The notes under the pieces: generated by a model | The model's database searches: none | What the model saw: only the letters and a program-made list of their open reading frames with translations | Told to the model about the DNA's origin: nothing | Assembly (NCBI GenBank): GCA_963825305.1 | Contig: CAWGTA010000017.1 | Coordinates: 124,001-188,000 of the forward strand | Source of the DNA: PSRJ01 sp963825305 | GTDB taxonomy: Bacteria; Acidobacteriota; Terriglobia; Bryobacterales; Bryobacteraceae | Direction of reading: 5' to 3' | DNA: 64,000 nt | Made by a program: the position numbers and the translations under genes | Part shown: positions 51,976-60,513 of the stretch, one piece after another | How positions within the stretch are numbered: the first letter of the stretch is position 1 | How the letters are laid out: every line of letters begins with the position of its first letter

Positions 51976-52869
51976 TTATCCCCGCAAGTACTTATTGAAG
52001 AAATCCAGCGTGCGCTGCCACGCCAGTTTCGCGGCCGCCTCGTCGTAACGCGGCGTCGTATCGTTATGAAAGCCGTGGTTGGCGCCTTCATAAACGTACG
52101 CTGTATAGGTCACATGATTGGCCTTTAGTGCTTCCTCGAAGGCCGGCCATCCACCGGTTATGCGCGTATCGAGGGACGCATACTGTAGCAGGAGCGGTGC
52201 TTTGATCTTGGCGGCATCCGCGGCCGAAGGCTGTGCGCCGTAAAAGGGAACTGCCGCGCCGAGGTCCGAGCCCAGCCGCACCGCCAGGTTATTGGCAACG
52301 CCGCCGCCGAAACAGAACCCCACCACGCCGATTTTGCCGGTGCAGTCGGGCCGCCCTTTGAGCCACATCGCCGCGGCCACGAAGTCTTCGCCCATTTTGG
52401 CTCGATCCACCTGACCGAAAAGCTGGGCGCCCTTCTCATCGTCGCCCGGGTAGCCGCCCACGCTGGTGAGACCATCCGGCGCGAACGCCATGAAATTCGC
52501 CGCGCCCAACCGCCGGGCCACGTCTTCGATATATGGATTCAAGCCGCGGTTCTCGTGCACCACCAGCACCCCCGGTACTTTTCCACTGGCCTTGGCGGGA
52601 CGGACCAGGTAGCCCTTGATGCTGCCATTACCCTGCGGGGATGGGACGGTGGTGTACTCGGCCTTGATGCGGCTGTCGTCCTTGGGAACCTCCGCCGCCC
52701 AGGCATAATTCGGGCGGAGGCTCTCCCAGATGGCCGTGGCCGTCAAGCCGCCCACAGCGAACTTTTTCGCGCCCTCCAGGAAATCCCGGCGGCCGATGTC
52801 GCCGTGAACGTAACGGTCGAACAGATCCAGCAATTCCTGCGGAAAATCGGAGGCTTTCTTTCGTTCCAT
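51976..52869 (-). CDS. Dienelactone hydrolase family protein with Tat signal
   Basis: A protein of 297 residues. GRRDFLEGAKKFAVGGLTA near residues 27-45 is a twin-arginine signal, so it is exported folded. The hydrolase core has VLVVHENRGLNPYIEDVARRL, a nucleophile Cys in VGFCFGGGVANNL, an Asp near YASLDTRITGG and the catalytic His in GANHGFHND. Dienelactone hydrolases open 4-carboxymethylene-butenolide, but this secreted clade may have other ester substrates. Start ATG 52869 chosen over 52893 for the family N-terminus. Confidence 0.87.
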   Translation of the reverse strand: MERKKASDFPQELLDLFDRYVHGDIGRRDFLEGAKKFAVGGLTATAIWESLRPNYAWAAEVPKDDSRIKAEYTTVPSPQGNGSIKGYLVRPAKASGKVPGVLVVHENRGLNPYIEDVARRLGAANFMAFAPDGLTSVGGYPGDDEKGAQLFGQVDRAKMGEDFVAAAMWLKGRPDCTGKIGVVGFCFGGGVANNLAVRLGSDLGAAVPFYGAQPSAADAAKIKAPLLLQYASLDTRITGGWPAFEEALKANHVTYTAYVYEGANHGFHNDTTPRYDEAAAKLAWQRTLDFFNKYLRG

Positions 52870-52946
52870 GTAAGGGGACTCCTCTTCCGGCAAAGCATAC
52901 AGGATTTACAGTTCTTCCGCTATGGGGGCGATAAGCTAAAACCAGA

Positions 52947-52966
52947 CACAGGCAAGGATGCCTGTG
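52947..52966. repeat. Palindromic repeat, family B
   Basis: CACAGGCA-AGGA-TGCCTGTG, perfect 8-bp stem, in the short gap between the divergent hydrolase and glycosyltransferase genes, only ten bases before the latter's ATG. Confidence 0.7.
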
Positions 52967-52976
52967 GTGCTGTCTC

Positions 52977-54119
52977 ATGCGGGTTGCGATCGTACATTAT
53001 TGGTTGATGAACCAGCGCGGCGGGGAGAAGGTGCTGGACGCGCTGTGCCGCCTTCTTCCGGACGCCGATATCTTCACGCTGTTTTGCGACCCGGAAACGC
53101 TCAGCCCCGAGGTGCGCAAGCACCGCATCACGGCGTCGTTTCTCAATCCGCTAAAGCGGCATTACCGGTCGCTGCTGCCGCTCATGCCGATGGCGCTCGA
53201 GAGTCTCGACTTGCGCGGCTATGACCTCATCGTCAGCAGTGAGTCGGGACCCGCCAAAGGCGTGATTGCGCCCTCGTCCGCGCGTCACATCTGCTACTGT
53301 CACACGCCCATGCGCTATCTGTGGGATCTGTATCCAGCGTACCGCGGGGAATATACCAGATCACGGGTGAAGCGCGCGCTCATGGTACCGTTCAGCAACT
53401 ATCTGCGCCTCTGGGATTTCGCTTCCGCGGCGCGCGTCGATCAGTTCCTCGCCAACAGTTACCACGTGCGCAATCGCATCTGGAAGACCTACCGGCGCGA
53501 AGCCGAGGTGGTTTATCCGCCGGTGGACGTCGGCTCGTTCCATTGGGAGCCCGCGGAGGATTACTTCCTGATCGTCTCCGAGCTGGTTCCGTACAAACGG
53601 ATCGACTCCGCGGTCCGGCTGTTCGCCCGAACGGGGCGGCGGTTGGTGATCGCGGGAAAAGGCCCCGAGTATGCGCGGCTGAAGGCTATGGCCGCGCCCA
53701 ACGTGGAGTTCACCGGCCACGTCCCGGATGACCAGCTCCGCGACTTGTACGCGCGTTGCCGGGCTCTGATCCTGCCCGGGGAAGAGGACTTCGGCATCAC
53801 ACCGGTCGAGGCACTGGCCAGTGGAAAACCGGTGGTGGCGCTGGGCCATGGCGGTGTTCGCGAGAGTGTCCCGCTGCGCGATCCATGGGGCGGCATCTTT
53901 TATGATTCACCGGACGAGCCGGCTCTGGCCGCGGCGCTCGAGCGCTTCGATGCTCTGGAACCCCACATCCATGCAGGCGAGCTACAGCGCCATGCGCGGC
54001 GATTCTCGGAGGCCGAGTTCGTACGTAAAATTACAATTGCATGCGACCTTGATTCGGCTGCTGTTTCACGTATTCCAAAAAACTCGGCGATCCCCACCCG
54101 GGCTTTCGTGCGAGAATAG
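52977..54119 (+). CDS. GT4-family glycosyltransferase
   Basis: A protein of 380 residues with GT-B fold. N-terminal domain: VAIVHYWLMNQRGGEKVLDALCRLLP, RHICYCHTPMRYLWD. C-terminal nucleotide-sugar domain: FLIVSELVPYKRIDSAVRLFARTGRRLVIAGKGPEYARL, VEFTGHVPDDQLRDLYARCRALILPGEEDFGITPVEALASGKPVVAL (E-x7-E motif). Likely mannosyl- or similar transferase in exopolysaccharide synthesis; the acceptor is unknown. No other polysaccharide gene is adjacent; ugd is 25 kb upstream. Confidence 0.9.
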   Translation: MRVAIVHYWLMNQRGGEKVLDALCRLLPDADIFTLFCDPETLSPEVRKHRITASFLNPLKRHYRSLLPLMPMALESLDLRGYDLIVSSESGPAKGVIAPSSARHICYCHTPMRYLWDLYPAYRGEYTRSRVKRALMVPFSNYLRLWDFASAARVDQFLANSYHVRNRIWKTYRREAEVVYPPVDVGSFHWEPAEDYFLIVSELVPYKRIDSAVRLFARTGRRLVIAGKGPEYARLKAMAAPNVEFTGHVPDDQLRDLYARCRALILPGEEDFGITPVEALASGKPVVALGHGGVRESVPLRDPWGGIFYDSPDEPALAAALERFDALEPHIHAGELQRHARRFSEAEFVRKITIACDLDSAAVSRIPKNSAIPTRAFVRE

Positions 54120-54170
54120 AACAATCCAGTTACAAAACATCGGCGCCCGTTGGGGCGGAAAGGCGTATGC

Positions 54171-54482
54171 GTGAGCTCAGAAAGCGAAACGCCGTTTGAT
54201 AGTATCGAAGGCTCGCACGAGTATGTTGCGATGCTGGCCGATGAGCTGAGCGAGGCTCGTCGCGAAATCGAGGAGGAGATCACCGCAGCCGAACGCGATG
54301 GCGCGGACCGCCGCAAGCAGGCGCTACTCCTGGTTTCCTACAACCTGGATAAGCTGAACCTGCACATCACCTCCAGCCGCCGGATTCTAAATGATCTGCG
54401 CAGCTTGCGGCGCGTGTTGCTGGCCGAACGGGGCTTGAACATCGAGCCCGAAGAGACCAAGGTCTTTCAAGCAGGTTCCTAG
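54171..54482 (+). CDS. Small coiled-coil hypothetical protein
   Basis: A protein of 103 residues, acidic N-terminus (SSESETPFDSIEGSHEYVAML) and long helices (LADELSEARREIEEEITAAERDGADRRKQALLLV, NLHITSSRRILNDLRSLRRVLLAERG). The GTG at 54171 has GGAAAGG upstream. It has no known domain, but the pattern looks like a cytosolic coiled-coil adaptor. It follows the glycosyltransferase by about 50 bases. Confidence 0.65.
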   Translation: MSSESETPFDSIEGSHEYVAMLADELSEARREIEEEITAAERDGADRRKQALLLVSYNLDKLNLHITSSRRILNDLRSLRRVLLAERGLNIEPEETKVFQAGS

Positions 54483-54491
54483 CACATCCCG

Positions 54492-54560
54492 TCGGGGACA
54501 ACCACCACCCGCAGGTGTACACCTGTGATGGCTGTTAGTCAGATTCTGTCCCCCGATTTT
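54492..54560 (+). other. Possible structured RNA / terminator region
   Basis: TCGGGGACA (54492-54500) can pair with TGTCCCCCGA (54547-54556), which is followed by TTTT; inside the loop is a perfect 14-bp palindrome CAGGTGTACACCTG (54512-54525). It follows the coiled-coil gene and precedes the carD promoter, so it could be a terminator or a regulator-binding site. Confidence 0.35.
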
Positions 54561-54625
54561 CCTCATTTCTAGAGTGTGAATGACGAAAACGCCAGTCAGA
54601 TGGCGGTTTTCAGCGCTTGACCCTC

Positions 54626-54654
54626 TTGACAGAACGAGCCTGCAAGCGTACTAT
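54626..54654 (+). promoter_or_regulatory. Consensus sigma-70 promoter of carD
   Basis: TTGACA (54626-54631), a 17-base spacer and TACTAT (54649-54654), about 65 bases upstream of the carD-like ATG at 54719. This is the best -35/-10 pair that I see in the window. Confidence 0.75.
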
Positions 54655-54718
54655 TCAAGAGTTAATTGCACTCAGAAGCCAGTAGAACTTGAGCACGGTG
54701 GTTTGTGGGGGACCCCGT

Positions 54719-55228
54719 ATGACCTTCCAGATCGGCGACAAGGTCGTCTATCCCAACCAAGGTGTTGGGACGATTGAGAATATAAGCAGTCGTGCCTTCG
54801 GGGCCGACTATGAGCGGTTCTATCTACTCCGGTTCGGTTACAACAGCGTCACGGTATTGGTTCCGTTTTCGAACGCAGCCAACATCGGACTGCGCAGGGT
54901 AACTAAGGACCGAGAGATTTCCCGGGTCCTTTCTTTCCTGTCGAATGGATCCTGCTTCGTCAACCCGGACTGGAAGGCGCGATTCAAGGACAATTCGGAA
55001 AAGATGCTCAGCGGCAATCTGCTGAGGGCTGCGGAAGTTTTCAAAGGGCTTCTTCATTTGCAGTTGGAAAAAGCGCTTTCGTTCCGCGAGAAAAAGATGT
55101 TGGACAGGGCTCGATACATGCTGGTTTCGGAGATTTCCATAGCCCGGAACATCCCGGAAATTCATGCAGTGAGCGTGCTGCAGCGTGCCCTGGAAAAGGC
55201 GAATCTTTCGTTGCCCGCAGTGTCTTGA
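54719..55228 (+). CDS. carD: CarD-family transcriptional regulator
   Basis: A protein of 169 residues. The N-terminal RNA-polymerase interaction domain is MTFQIGDKVVYPNQGVGTIENIS...YERFYLLRFGYNSVTVLVPFSNAANIGLRRV, as in CdnL/CarD. The C-terminal domain is helical (LLRAAEVFKGLLHLQLEKALSFREKKMLDRARYMLVSEISIARN). CarD proteins bind the RNAP beta subunit and stabilise open complexes at rRNA and other promoters. A strong promoter is upstream and GGGGGA precedes the ATG. Confidence 0.92.
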   Translation: MTFQIGDKVVYPNQGVGTIENISSRAFGADYERFYLLRFGYNSVTVLVPFSNAANIGLRRVTKDREISRVLSFLSNGSCFVNPDWKARFKDNSEKMLSGNLLRAAEVFKGLLHLQLEKALSFREKKMLDRARYMLVSEISIARNIPEIHAVSVLQRALEKANLSLPAVS

Positions 55229-55261
55229 CGGCGACTTCGTTCCGAGCGTAGTTCTTGACTA

Positions 55262-55900
55262 ATGGCCGGCGACCTCACGGATGACATCGTGCATGGGCCG
55301 CCGCCGCCCGGTGAGTGGGGATGGGGCGGAGGCGGCTCCCCCAATGGTCCCGGCTCCTCGCGGCGTGCTTCTTTGCTTGGCCTCTATCTGCTGCTGGTGT
55401 CGAGCACCATGGTGTTCCTGGCCCTCCTGGCTGTTTTCATCATGCGCCGCACTATCGCGGTGGATTGGATCAGCATGCCGAAGCCGCGCATCCTGTGGTG
55501 GAACACTGGCGTGCTCCTGGCTTCGAGCGCCGTGTTGGAGATTGCGCGCCGCAAACTTCGCTCCTCCGATCGCGTAGCGTTCAACTGGTGGTGGACGGCC
55601 GCCACTGCGCTCGGAATTCTTTTTCTGATCGGCCAGGGGCTCGCCTGGCAGCAATTGAGAAACTCCGGGCTCTTCATCGCATCCAGCCCCAGCACCTCGT
55701 TTTTCTACATCCTGACAGCCACCCACGCCGCGCATGTTGTGGGGGCGATAGCGGCGGTGGTTTATGTGGAAGTGGGGGCGCTGCGCTTCACGCTGGGACC
55801 TGCCAAGAGGACGGTGATCGACGCCAGCGCCATCTTCTGGCATTTCCTGGACGGCATGTGGCTGTGCCTGATGGCGCTGTTCTACATTTGGGGTAGCTAA
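55262..55900 (+). CDS. Heme-copper oxidase subunit III-like protein
   Basis: A protein of 212 residues with about five to six membrane helices. It has the COX3 pattern: LGLYLLLVSSTMVFLALLAVFIMRR, ILWWNTGVLLASSAVLEIARRKL, FLIGQGLAWQQL, FFYILTATHAAHVVGAIAAVVYVE and the conserved C-terminal FWHFLDGMWLCLMALFYIWG. A Gly/Pro-rich leader (PPPPGEWGWGGGGSPNGPG) precedes helix one. Subunits I and II are not next to it, so it is a detached copy. Confidence 0.87.
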   Translation: MAGDLTDDIVHGPPPPGEWGWGGGGSPNGPGSSRRASLLGLYLLLVSSTMVFLALLAVFIMRRTIAVDWISMPKPRILWWNTGVLLASSAVLEIARRKLRSSDRVAFNWWWTAATALGILFLIGQGLAWQQLRNSGLFIASSPSTSFFYILTATHAAHVVGAIAAVVYVEVGALRFTLGPAKRTVIDASAIFWHFLDGMWLCLMALFYIWGS

Positions 55901-55908
55901 CGCGGTCC

Positions 55909-56054
55909 AACCGCTCCCTACGGTCACGGCTCGGTAACGCGCGCGCGAAACCGTGATTCGGCCACATGGTGCGCCAGATCGTGGACGGCAACAGGCGATG
56001 GTTCGCATGCGATTTCGTCACGACGCTAAGGAGCCGTGACCAAAGGGAGCGGTT
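55909..56054. repeat. Palindromic repeat, family A, long-loop copy
   Basis: AACCGCTCCCTACGGTCACGG + CTCGGTAACG on the left and AAGGAGCCGTGACCAAAGGGAGCGGTT on the right, with about 90 bases between the arms, between convergent COX3 and small-acidic-protein genes. The central part shows no gene. Confidence 0.7.
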
Positions 56055-56069
56055 CTTGGCACACGGGAC

Positions 56070-56300
56070 CTAGTCTCTGTCCAAATATTCCGGCGGCACA
56101 TCATCCTCCGGGATTTGCTTGGTGTGAACTTCAGCCACGTCCGGATCGGGCGCATTTTCTACGCCGCTGATCGCTTCTGCCTCGAAGGATTGCCCCTCTT
56201 CCAGCAGTTCCTCGACGCTCTCTGAGTCCGCCTCGGGGCGCTCCGGCAATCCCTGTGTGTCCCCAGACTGGCCGGCCGCAGCCGTGTTTTGCTTCTTCAT
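56070..56300 (-). CDS. Small acidic hypothetical protein
   Basis: A 76-residue, very acidic and probably disordered protein (ADSESVEELLEEGQSFEAEAISGVENAPDPDVAEVHTKQIPEDDVPPEYLD). GGGGGAAAAC precedes the ATG. It lies 13 bases after the DUF2950 stop and is likely the last gene of the BON-DUF3300-DUF2950 operon. Function unknown. Confidence 0.6.
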   Translation of the reverse strand: MKKQNTAAAGQSGDTQGLPERPEADSESVEELLEEGQSFEAEAISGVENAPDPDVAEVHTKQIPEDDVPPEYLDRD

Positions 56301-56313
56301 GTTTTCCCCCTTC

Positions 56314-57250
56314 TTACTCGCCCTCGACTTGCCGCCACGACTTATCCGGATTGAAGGCGCTCATCTGGCGCGCCAGCGCGGACGTATTGGACCCGAGATC
56401 TTTTCCGTAAACCAGACCCTCGTGATTGATTATGAAGGTTTGAACTCCGGATACGCCATATTCCGCCGGCCACGCCACCAGTGCGAACCCTCCCATCATC
56501 TTGCCCTTTACCGTGTAGTCAAAGGCGCCTCCCTTGGCTGCCGGTCCTTGCGATTTCAGCACACGGAAGTAGTAACCGTGATAGGGCACGGGTTTATCGG
56601 CGCGGGCCGCAGCCGCGAAGGCTTTCGTGACCAGGTTATGCGGCGCACCTTCGGCATACAACCCGTCCTGCTTGCCCGGAGAGCTGGTGATATTCTGCGC
56701 GTAATCCAGCATCCCATTTCCGATCGTGGTCTGTGGAGGAATATTCGAGCTGAGCTTCGACGTAGCCGCGGCAAAGCTCCATGGCATTCAATTCGTTTCT
56801 GCCCACTCGTCGCGCGAGAATCTCGAGCCTTCCACCGCGCGGGTCGAGCTGCCATTTTCCATCCTTGCGAACCACCGGTACGGGAAACGGCCAGTCCTGT
56901 TCCCCCACCGCGAAGGTCACCCGGTCGGGGTTAGTCGGATCGCGCTCAATCTGAAGCTTTTCGTGAGCCGAACGCGCAAACTCCGCGCGCATTTCTTTGT
57001 CTTTCGCCGGATCCCCCGATTCCAAAATGTCTTTGCCGTCCGGTCCGAACAATTGGAGGAGGGCCGCACCGTCGTTGCGCTCAGCCGCATCGATAGTGGC
57101 CTGGATGGCTTCCTGCGGCGTCGCAAAGGTCTGCCGGCTCTGCGGCGGAGCAGCCGCGAAAAGTGCTGTGGCAACCGCCAGGCCGGCCGCCGCGAATCGT
57201 GTGAGCCCGCGCGCGGCGTCTTTGAGATCAGTAGAGTTCATTTTTGCCAT
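56314..57250 (-). CDS. DUF2950 secreted protein, frameshifted
   Basis: The first frame from ATG 57250 (SD GGAGG) encodes a signal peptide (AAGLAVATALFAAAPPQ), then FATPQEAIQATIDAAERNDGAALLQLFGPDGKDIL and QLDPRGGRLEILARRVGRNELNAMELCRGYVEAQLEYSS. At 56717-56719 one extra A shifts the frame inside the DHDRNGMLDYAQ motif; the second frame restores it and continues KQDGLYAEGAPHNLVTKAFAAA...PYHGYYFRVLKSQGPAAKGGAFDYTVKGKMMGGFALVAWPAEYG. The restored protein has about 311 residues, a normal length for DUF2950. Its function is unknown; it is usually next to DUF3300, as here. Confidence 0.85.
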
Positions 57251-57262
57251 GGCTTCCTCCGT

Positions 57263-58425
57263 TTATCGATGTCCCCCACCGTGACCGCCGCCCCCAGCGC
57301 CGCCGTGGAATCCGCCGCCCGCGCCGCCGCCGTGGAATCCTCCTCCGCCGAAAGAACCGCCGCTGCGAGATGGGCCAAGGCTCGAATATCCGTGGTCGCT
57401 ATGCATCCGCGCCGCGCTGCCATCCCGGACGCCGCCAAAGGCGCTTCGGTTCCGCGGGTGCGCTGGGCGCAATCTGACGGTTGCCCATTCGCTCGCTGCC
57501 GGATAGGGAAGGTGCGCTGCGGGATTGCAGGTTTTGGCGCACGCCTCCTCCGTAACGATTGGATAGGGCAGCATTCGAATACGGGACGCCCTGACGGTGC
57601 CCGGAATCGTGAACCCACGCCGTGCGTCCACCCAGATCGCCACGGCCTATGTTGAAGTTGTTGCGATGGATGAAAGTGTTATTGACGATCACGGTGTGAT
57701 TGCCCCAGCCCGGTCTCCAACCCCAACCGCCCCAACCACCCCACCCTCCTCCGAAATAGAGGCCGATCGGGATCCCCAGTCCAAATCCGAAGTACGCGCC
57801 CCCCACGAACGGAGGGTAAAACCAATTGGCATAGGGATAATAGAGCGGCGGGCCCCAGATGTAGGCAGGATCATAATTGGGCAGGTAAATTACCTCCGGA
57901 TTGGCCGGCTCGATATCGATGACGGGCTGTCCGGAATCGTTTGTGGTGTTCACTGTCTGCTGGGTCGTGGAGGCCAATTTCCCGGTCTGCTGCGCCTTGA
58001 ACCGCATTCGCTGAACGGCATCCATCACGTCCGGCTGCTGGGCGAGGAAAGGCGTTTCCCAGGTCAGTCGTCCAGGTGATGTCTTGATTCAAGCGCTTGA
58101 CGAGGTCCGGAAAAACCACGAGCGCCTGTACGCTCGCGTCCCAGTTCTGTTGTTGTGCCGCTTCGGTGAGAGCCGGGCCGGTGAGCCCGGGGTTCCGTTG
58201 CAGCCACTGCAAGGCTTGAACCAGTTCGAGCGGGTAGGTCGAAGCCACTAATATCTGACTCAGTAACGGATCCGGATAGAGTGCAATCGGGGCAACTAAG
58301 CCGTCGAGTTGATCGGGCGTCAAAGTCTGCCCGGGAGGAGGCGGAGGCGGCGCCGGCTCCGGTTGAGCGCCCAGTGAAAAGCAGAAAACCGCAATCAACA
58401 TCGGGAATGCTGTAGTTATCTTCAT
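57263..58425 (-). CDS. DUF3300 secreted protein, frameshifted twice
   Basis: From ATG 58425: signal peptide, a Pro-rich linker and the DUF3300 core TPDQLDGLVAPIALYPDPLLSQILVASTYPLELVQALQWLQRNPGLTG...DASVQALVVFPDLVKRLNQDITWTTDLGNAF. At 58048-58050 one extra base shifts the frame; the next frame has DVMDAVQRMRFKAQQTGKL...PEVIYLPNYDPAYIWGPPLYYPYANWFYPPF and Gly/Trp-rich and Asn-rich segments. A second shift near 57440 leads to the last frame, which ends in a Gly/His-rich tail (GGFHGGAGGGGHGGGHR). Restored length is about 387 residues. Likely periplasmic or outer-membrane associated; function unknown. Confidence 0.82.
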
Positions 58426-58445
58426 GACGCCTCTCCCGGTAGCCC

Positions 58446-58988
58446 TTAATTCGACGAGCTGGCTTTTTGCTCTTTGACCTGCAATTCGTTCACCACCTGC
58501 TGCACGTTGGGAACGGTAGACGCGACCGTTTGCGCCCGCGCGCGCTTCGCTTCGGAGTCGACATTTCCGGTCAGCGTGACTACCTGATTCTTCACGGCGT
58601 AATTGACTTGCTTCTGGAGCCTCTCTTGGATGAGAGCAGCATCCAGGTTCCCTTCGATACCTTTATCCAGGTCCGAATTAATGTTCTTGGCGGCACTTTC
58701 AGCGCCCGGCGGAATCACGGCAATCTGGTTCGACACCACTTGCGGGCCCGCCAAGGATCTTGCGATGGATTCGGCTTGTGCCTTATCGCTATCTGCTGGC
58801 ACGTGGCCACTTAGGGTAACGACTCCCTTGTCACGATCCTGATTTACTGAGACATCTTTGAGGCCCGCCTGATCGAGCGATGAGCGGACGCTGTCAGAAA
58901 CACTGGGTGCCTTCGTGGACGTGGTGGAGCACCCAACCAGCGCCCCGGCAACGGCCACCGCCAGCAAACACAAACACGGCTTCAGCAT
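58446..58988 (-). CDS. BON-domain lipoprotein
   Basis: A protein of 180 residues. A lipobox (VAGALVGCS, Cys20) indicates membrane anchoring. Two BON domains follow: SDSVRSSLDQAGLKDVSVNQDRDKGVVTLSGHVPADSDKAQAESIARSLAGPQVVSNQI and LIQERLQKQVNYAVKNQVVTLTGNVDSEAKRARAQTVASTVPNVQQVVNEL. OsmY-type BON proteins bind membranes and support envelope integrity under stress. AGGAGG precedes the ATG. It is the first gene of the DUF3300/DUF2950 operon. Confidence 0.9.
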   Translation of the reverse strand: MLKPCLCLLAVAVAGALVGCSTTSTKAPSVSDSVRSSLDQAGLKDVSVNQDRDKGVVTLSGHVPADSDKAQAESIARSLAGPQVVSNQIAVIPPGAESAAKNINSDLDKGIEGNLDAALIQERLQKQVNYAVKNQVVTLTGNVDSEAKRARAQTVASTVPNVQQVVNELQVKEQKASSSN

Positions 58989-59234
58989 TTTCCTATTCCT
59001 CCTTGACCACTCACCCTGTGGAGCAATAGAAAGACCGAACTGTGGCGCGGGGGTCCGTGCCCTGCCCAGGGAGGCCGCTGGAAGTCGAAAAGCCGTCCAT
59101 CTGGTGACGACATCTGGTCAGTTGACCTGTGATGGTCAGGACAAAACTCAGAGGATCGTGGGACGCTCGGTATTTCCATCCACAAGCGTTGGTCCATTTC
59201 GTGCACATGACAACTCTTCCATTGGAGGAATACC

Positions 59235-59564
59235 ATGCGTCGAAACAACGGATCGCACCACGAACGAGCCGCCGAACTACACGACGGCGCCACGCATGCC
59301 CATCGTGTGGCCAACGAGCAGCAGGGAAAACAGGATCACCAGACAGGACACGAGCAGTCACGGCAAGCCCTGGAGCACTCCCCGGAAGGTCATCAGAACA
59401 ATCAGGCGGCGACGGTTGGACATGGCGTCGCCGCATTCGGGCATGATGACATTGCAGCCCTCGCTCATGAACTCTGGCAAGCCAGAGGCTGTCCCGAGGG
59501 ATCGCCGCAAGAGGATTGGTTCCTGGCGGCGAAACAATTGCGATCCCGCGCCGGCGCTCAGTGA
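59235..59564 (+). CDS. DUF2934 small protein
   Basis: A protein of 109 residues. The N-terminal part is His/Gln-rich and probably disordered (HHERAAELHDGATHAHRVANEQQGKQ). The C-terminal DUF2934 motif is clear: DDIAALAHELWQARGCPEGSPQEDWFLAAKQLRS. GGAGG precedes the ATG. DUF2934 proteins are common in Acidobacteriota and of unknown function. Confidence 0.78.
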   Translation: MRRNNGSHHERAAELHDGATHAHRVANEQQGKQDHQTGHEQSRQALEHSPEGHQNNQAATVGHGVAAFGHDDIAALAHELWQARGCPEGSPQEDWFLAAKQLRSRAGAQ

Positions 59565-60317
59565 TCCCGGTTTGAGGACGCCGGCACGACTGGCGGTATT
59601 CGTGTTCCGGGTAGAGCCGTCAGCAAATCGCGCTCTCCGCCTCCGCCATCTCGATGCCGCCAGCATAATGGGAAGTGCCAGGGTGAGGCACAGCCCGGTT
59701 CTTGGCTCCGGAACAGCAGCCGGTGCAGCTGGCGTGTATGTGTACGTCGCACTCACATCCAGGCTCAGGTACCCCTCCACCGGTGGCCACGTCGTTCCCG
59801 GGAGAAAGACAAGCTGGTACCCTTCCGAACAGCACAACAGACCAGGTGTTGTCTCAAACGTCGAGGATGCTCTGGCTGAGAGCGGCACGGGCGCCCCGTT
59901 CTCAAACTGTCCCAGGTCCGTCCCGCTGAATGTCCGTTCACCGCCGAACTGGACAGAGGCGATAACGTTGCATACTTGGTGGCACACCTGCCAGACATCG
60001 GTCACATACATCGAGGTCGATTGGACGTTGCTTGCGGGCCCGAAAAAGCTGGATGTGCCGGTTGTGGTTATCGACGCGGTCGCGAAGTAGGATGGCCCAT
60101 CATAGGTAGGGTCATCGATGTAGTGCTCCGCCTCCTCATAATGGCCGGATAACTTAAGATCGACTGAGGTGAGCGAGCCGAGAGTTGTGTCGAAGGGCGC
60201 AATCTGGGTGCTGGCGAAGTGTGAGAAATCGTTGTAAGACAACGCGGACGCTGTTACGGTCTGCGCGTCGGCGCGCAAGCCCCCCGCCACTGCCAAAAGG
60301 CACAGAACTGCTTTCAT
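59358..60317 (-). CDS. PEP-CTERM secreted protein, C-terminal end uncertain
   Basis: A signal peptide (AVLCLLAVAGGLRADA) precedes a beta-rich domain (ALSYNDFSHFASTQIAPFDTTLGSLTSVDLKLSGHYE), like choice-of-anchor domains. The sorting signal is AAVPEPRTGLCLTLALPIMLAASRWRRRR near residues 210-240: Pro-Glu-Pro, a hydrophobic helix and a basic cluster, recognised by exosortase. Such proteins normally stop right after the basic cluster (about 59620-59650); here the frame runs on to 59358 and overlaps the opposite DUF2934 gene, so an indel or lost stop is likely. Confidence 0.7.
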   Translation of the reverse strand: MKAVLCLLAVAGGLRADAQTVTASALSYNDFSHFASTQIAPFDTTLGSLTSVDLKLSGHYEEAEHYIDDPTYDGPSYFATASITTTGTSSFFGPASNVQSTSMYVTDVWQVCHQVCNVIASVQFGGERTFSGTDLGQFENGAPVPLSARASSTFETTPGLLCCSEGYQLVFLPGTTWPPVEGYLSLDVSATYTYTPAAPAAVPEPRTGLCLTLALPIMLAASRWRRRRARFADGSTRNTNTASRAGVLKPGSLSAGAGSQLFRRQEPILLRRSLGTASGLPEFMSEGCNVIMPECGDAMSNRRRLIVLMTFRGVLQGLP

Positions 60318-60513
60318 AAACCGCCGCCTTGTATTCAGGGCCCGGAACACCTACCACGGGCTGATGTAGCCTTAAGCCGCGGAGATTGCCTTGTTTGTGG
60401 TGACTGTCTGGCGCAGTGTGCATCTGTGTACGTCCGATCGCCAGACCTGGTTCTAAGGCCTCCTTCCCGGATCGCGTCCCGATCGGCGGTCCGGTGATAT
60501 TCTGTTTCTACCT

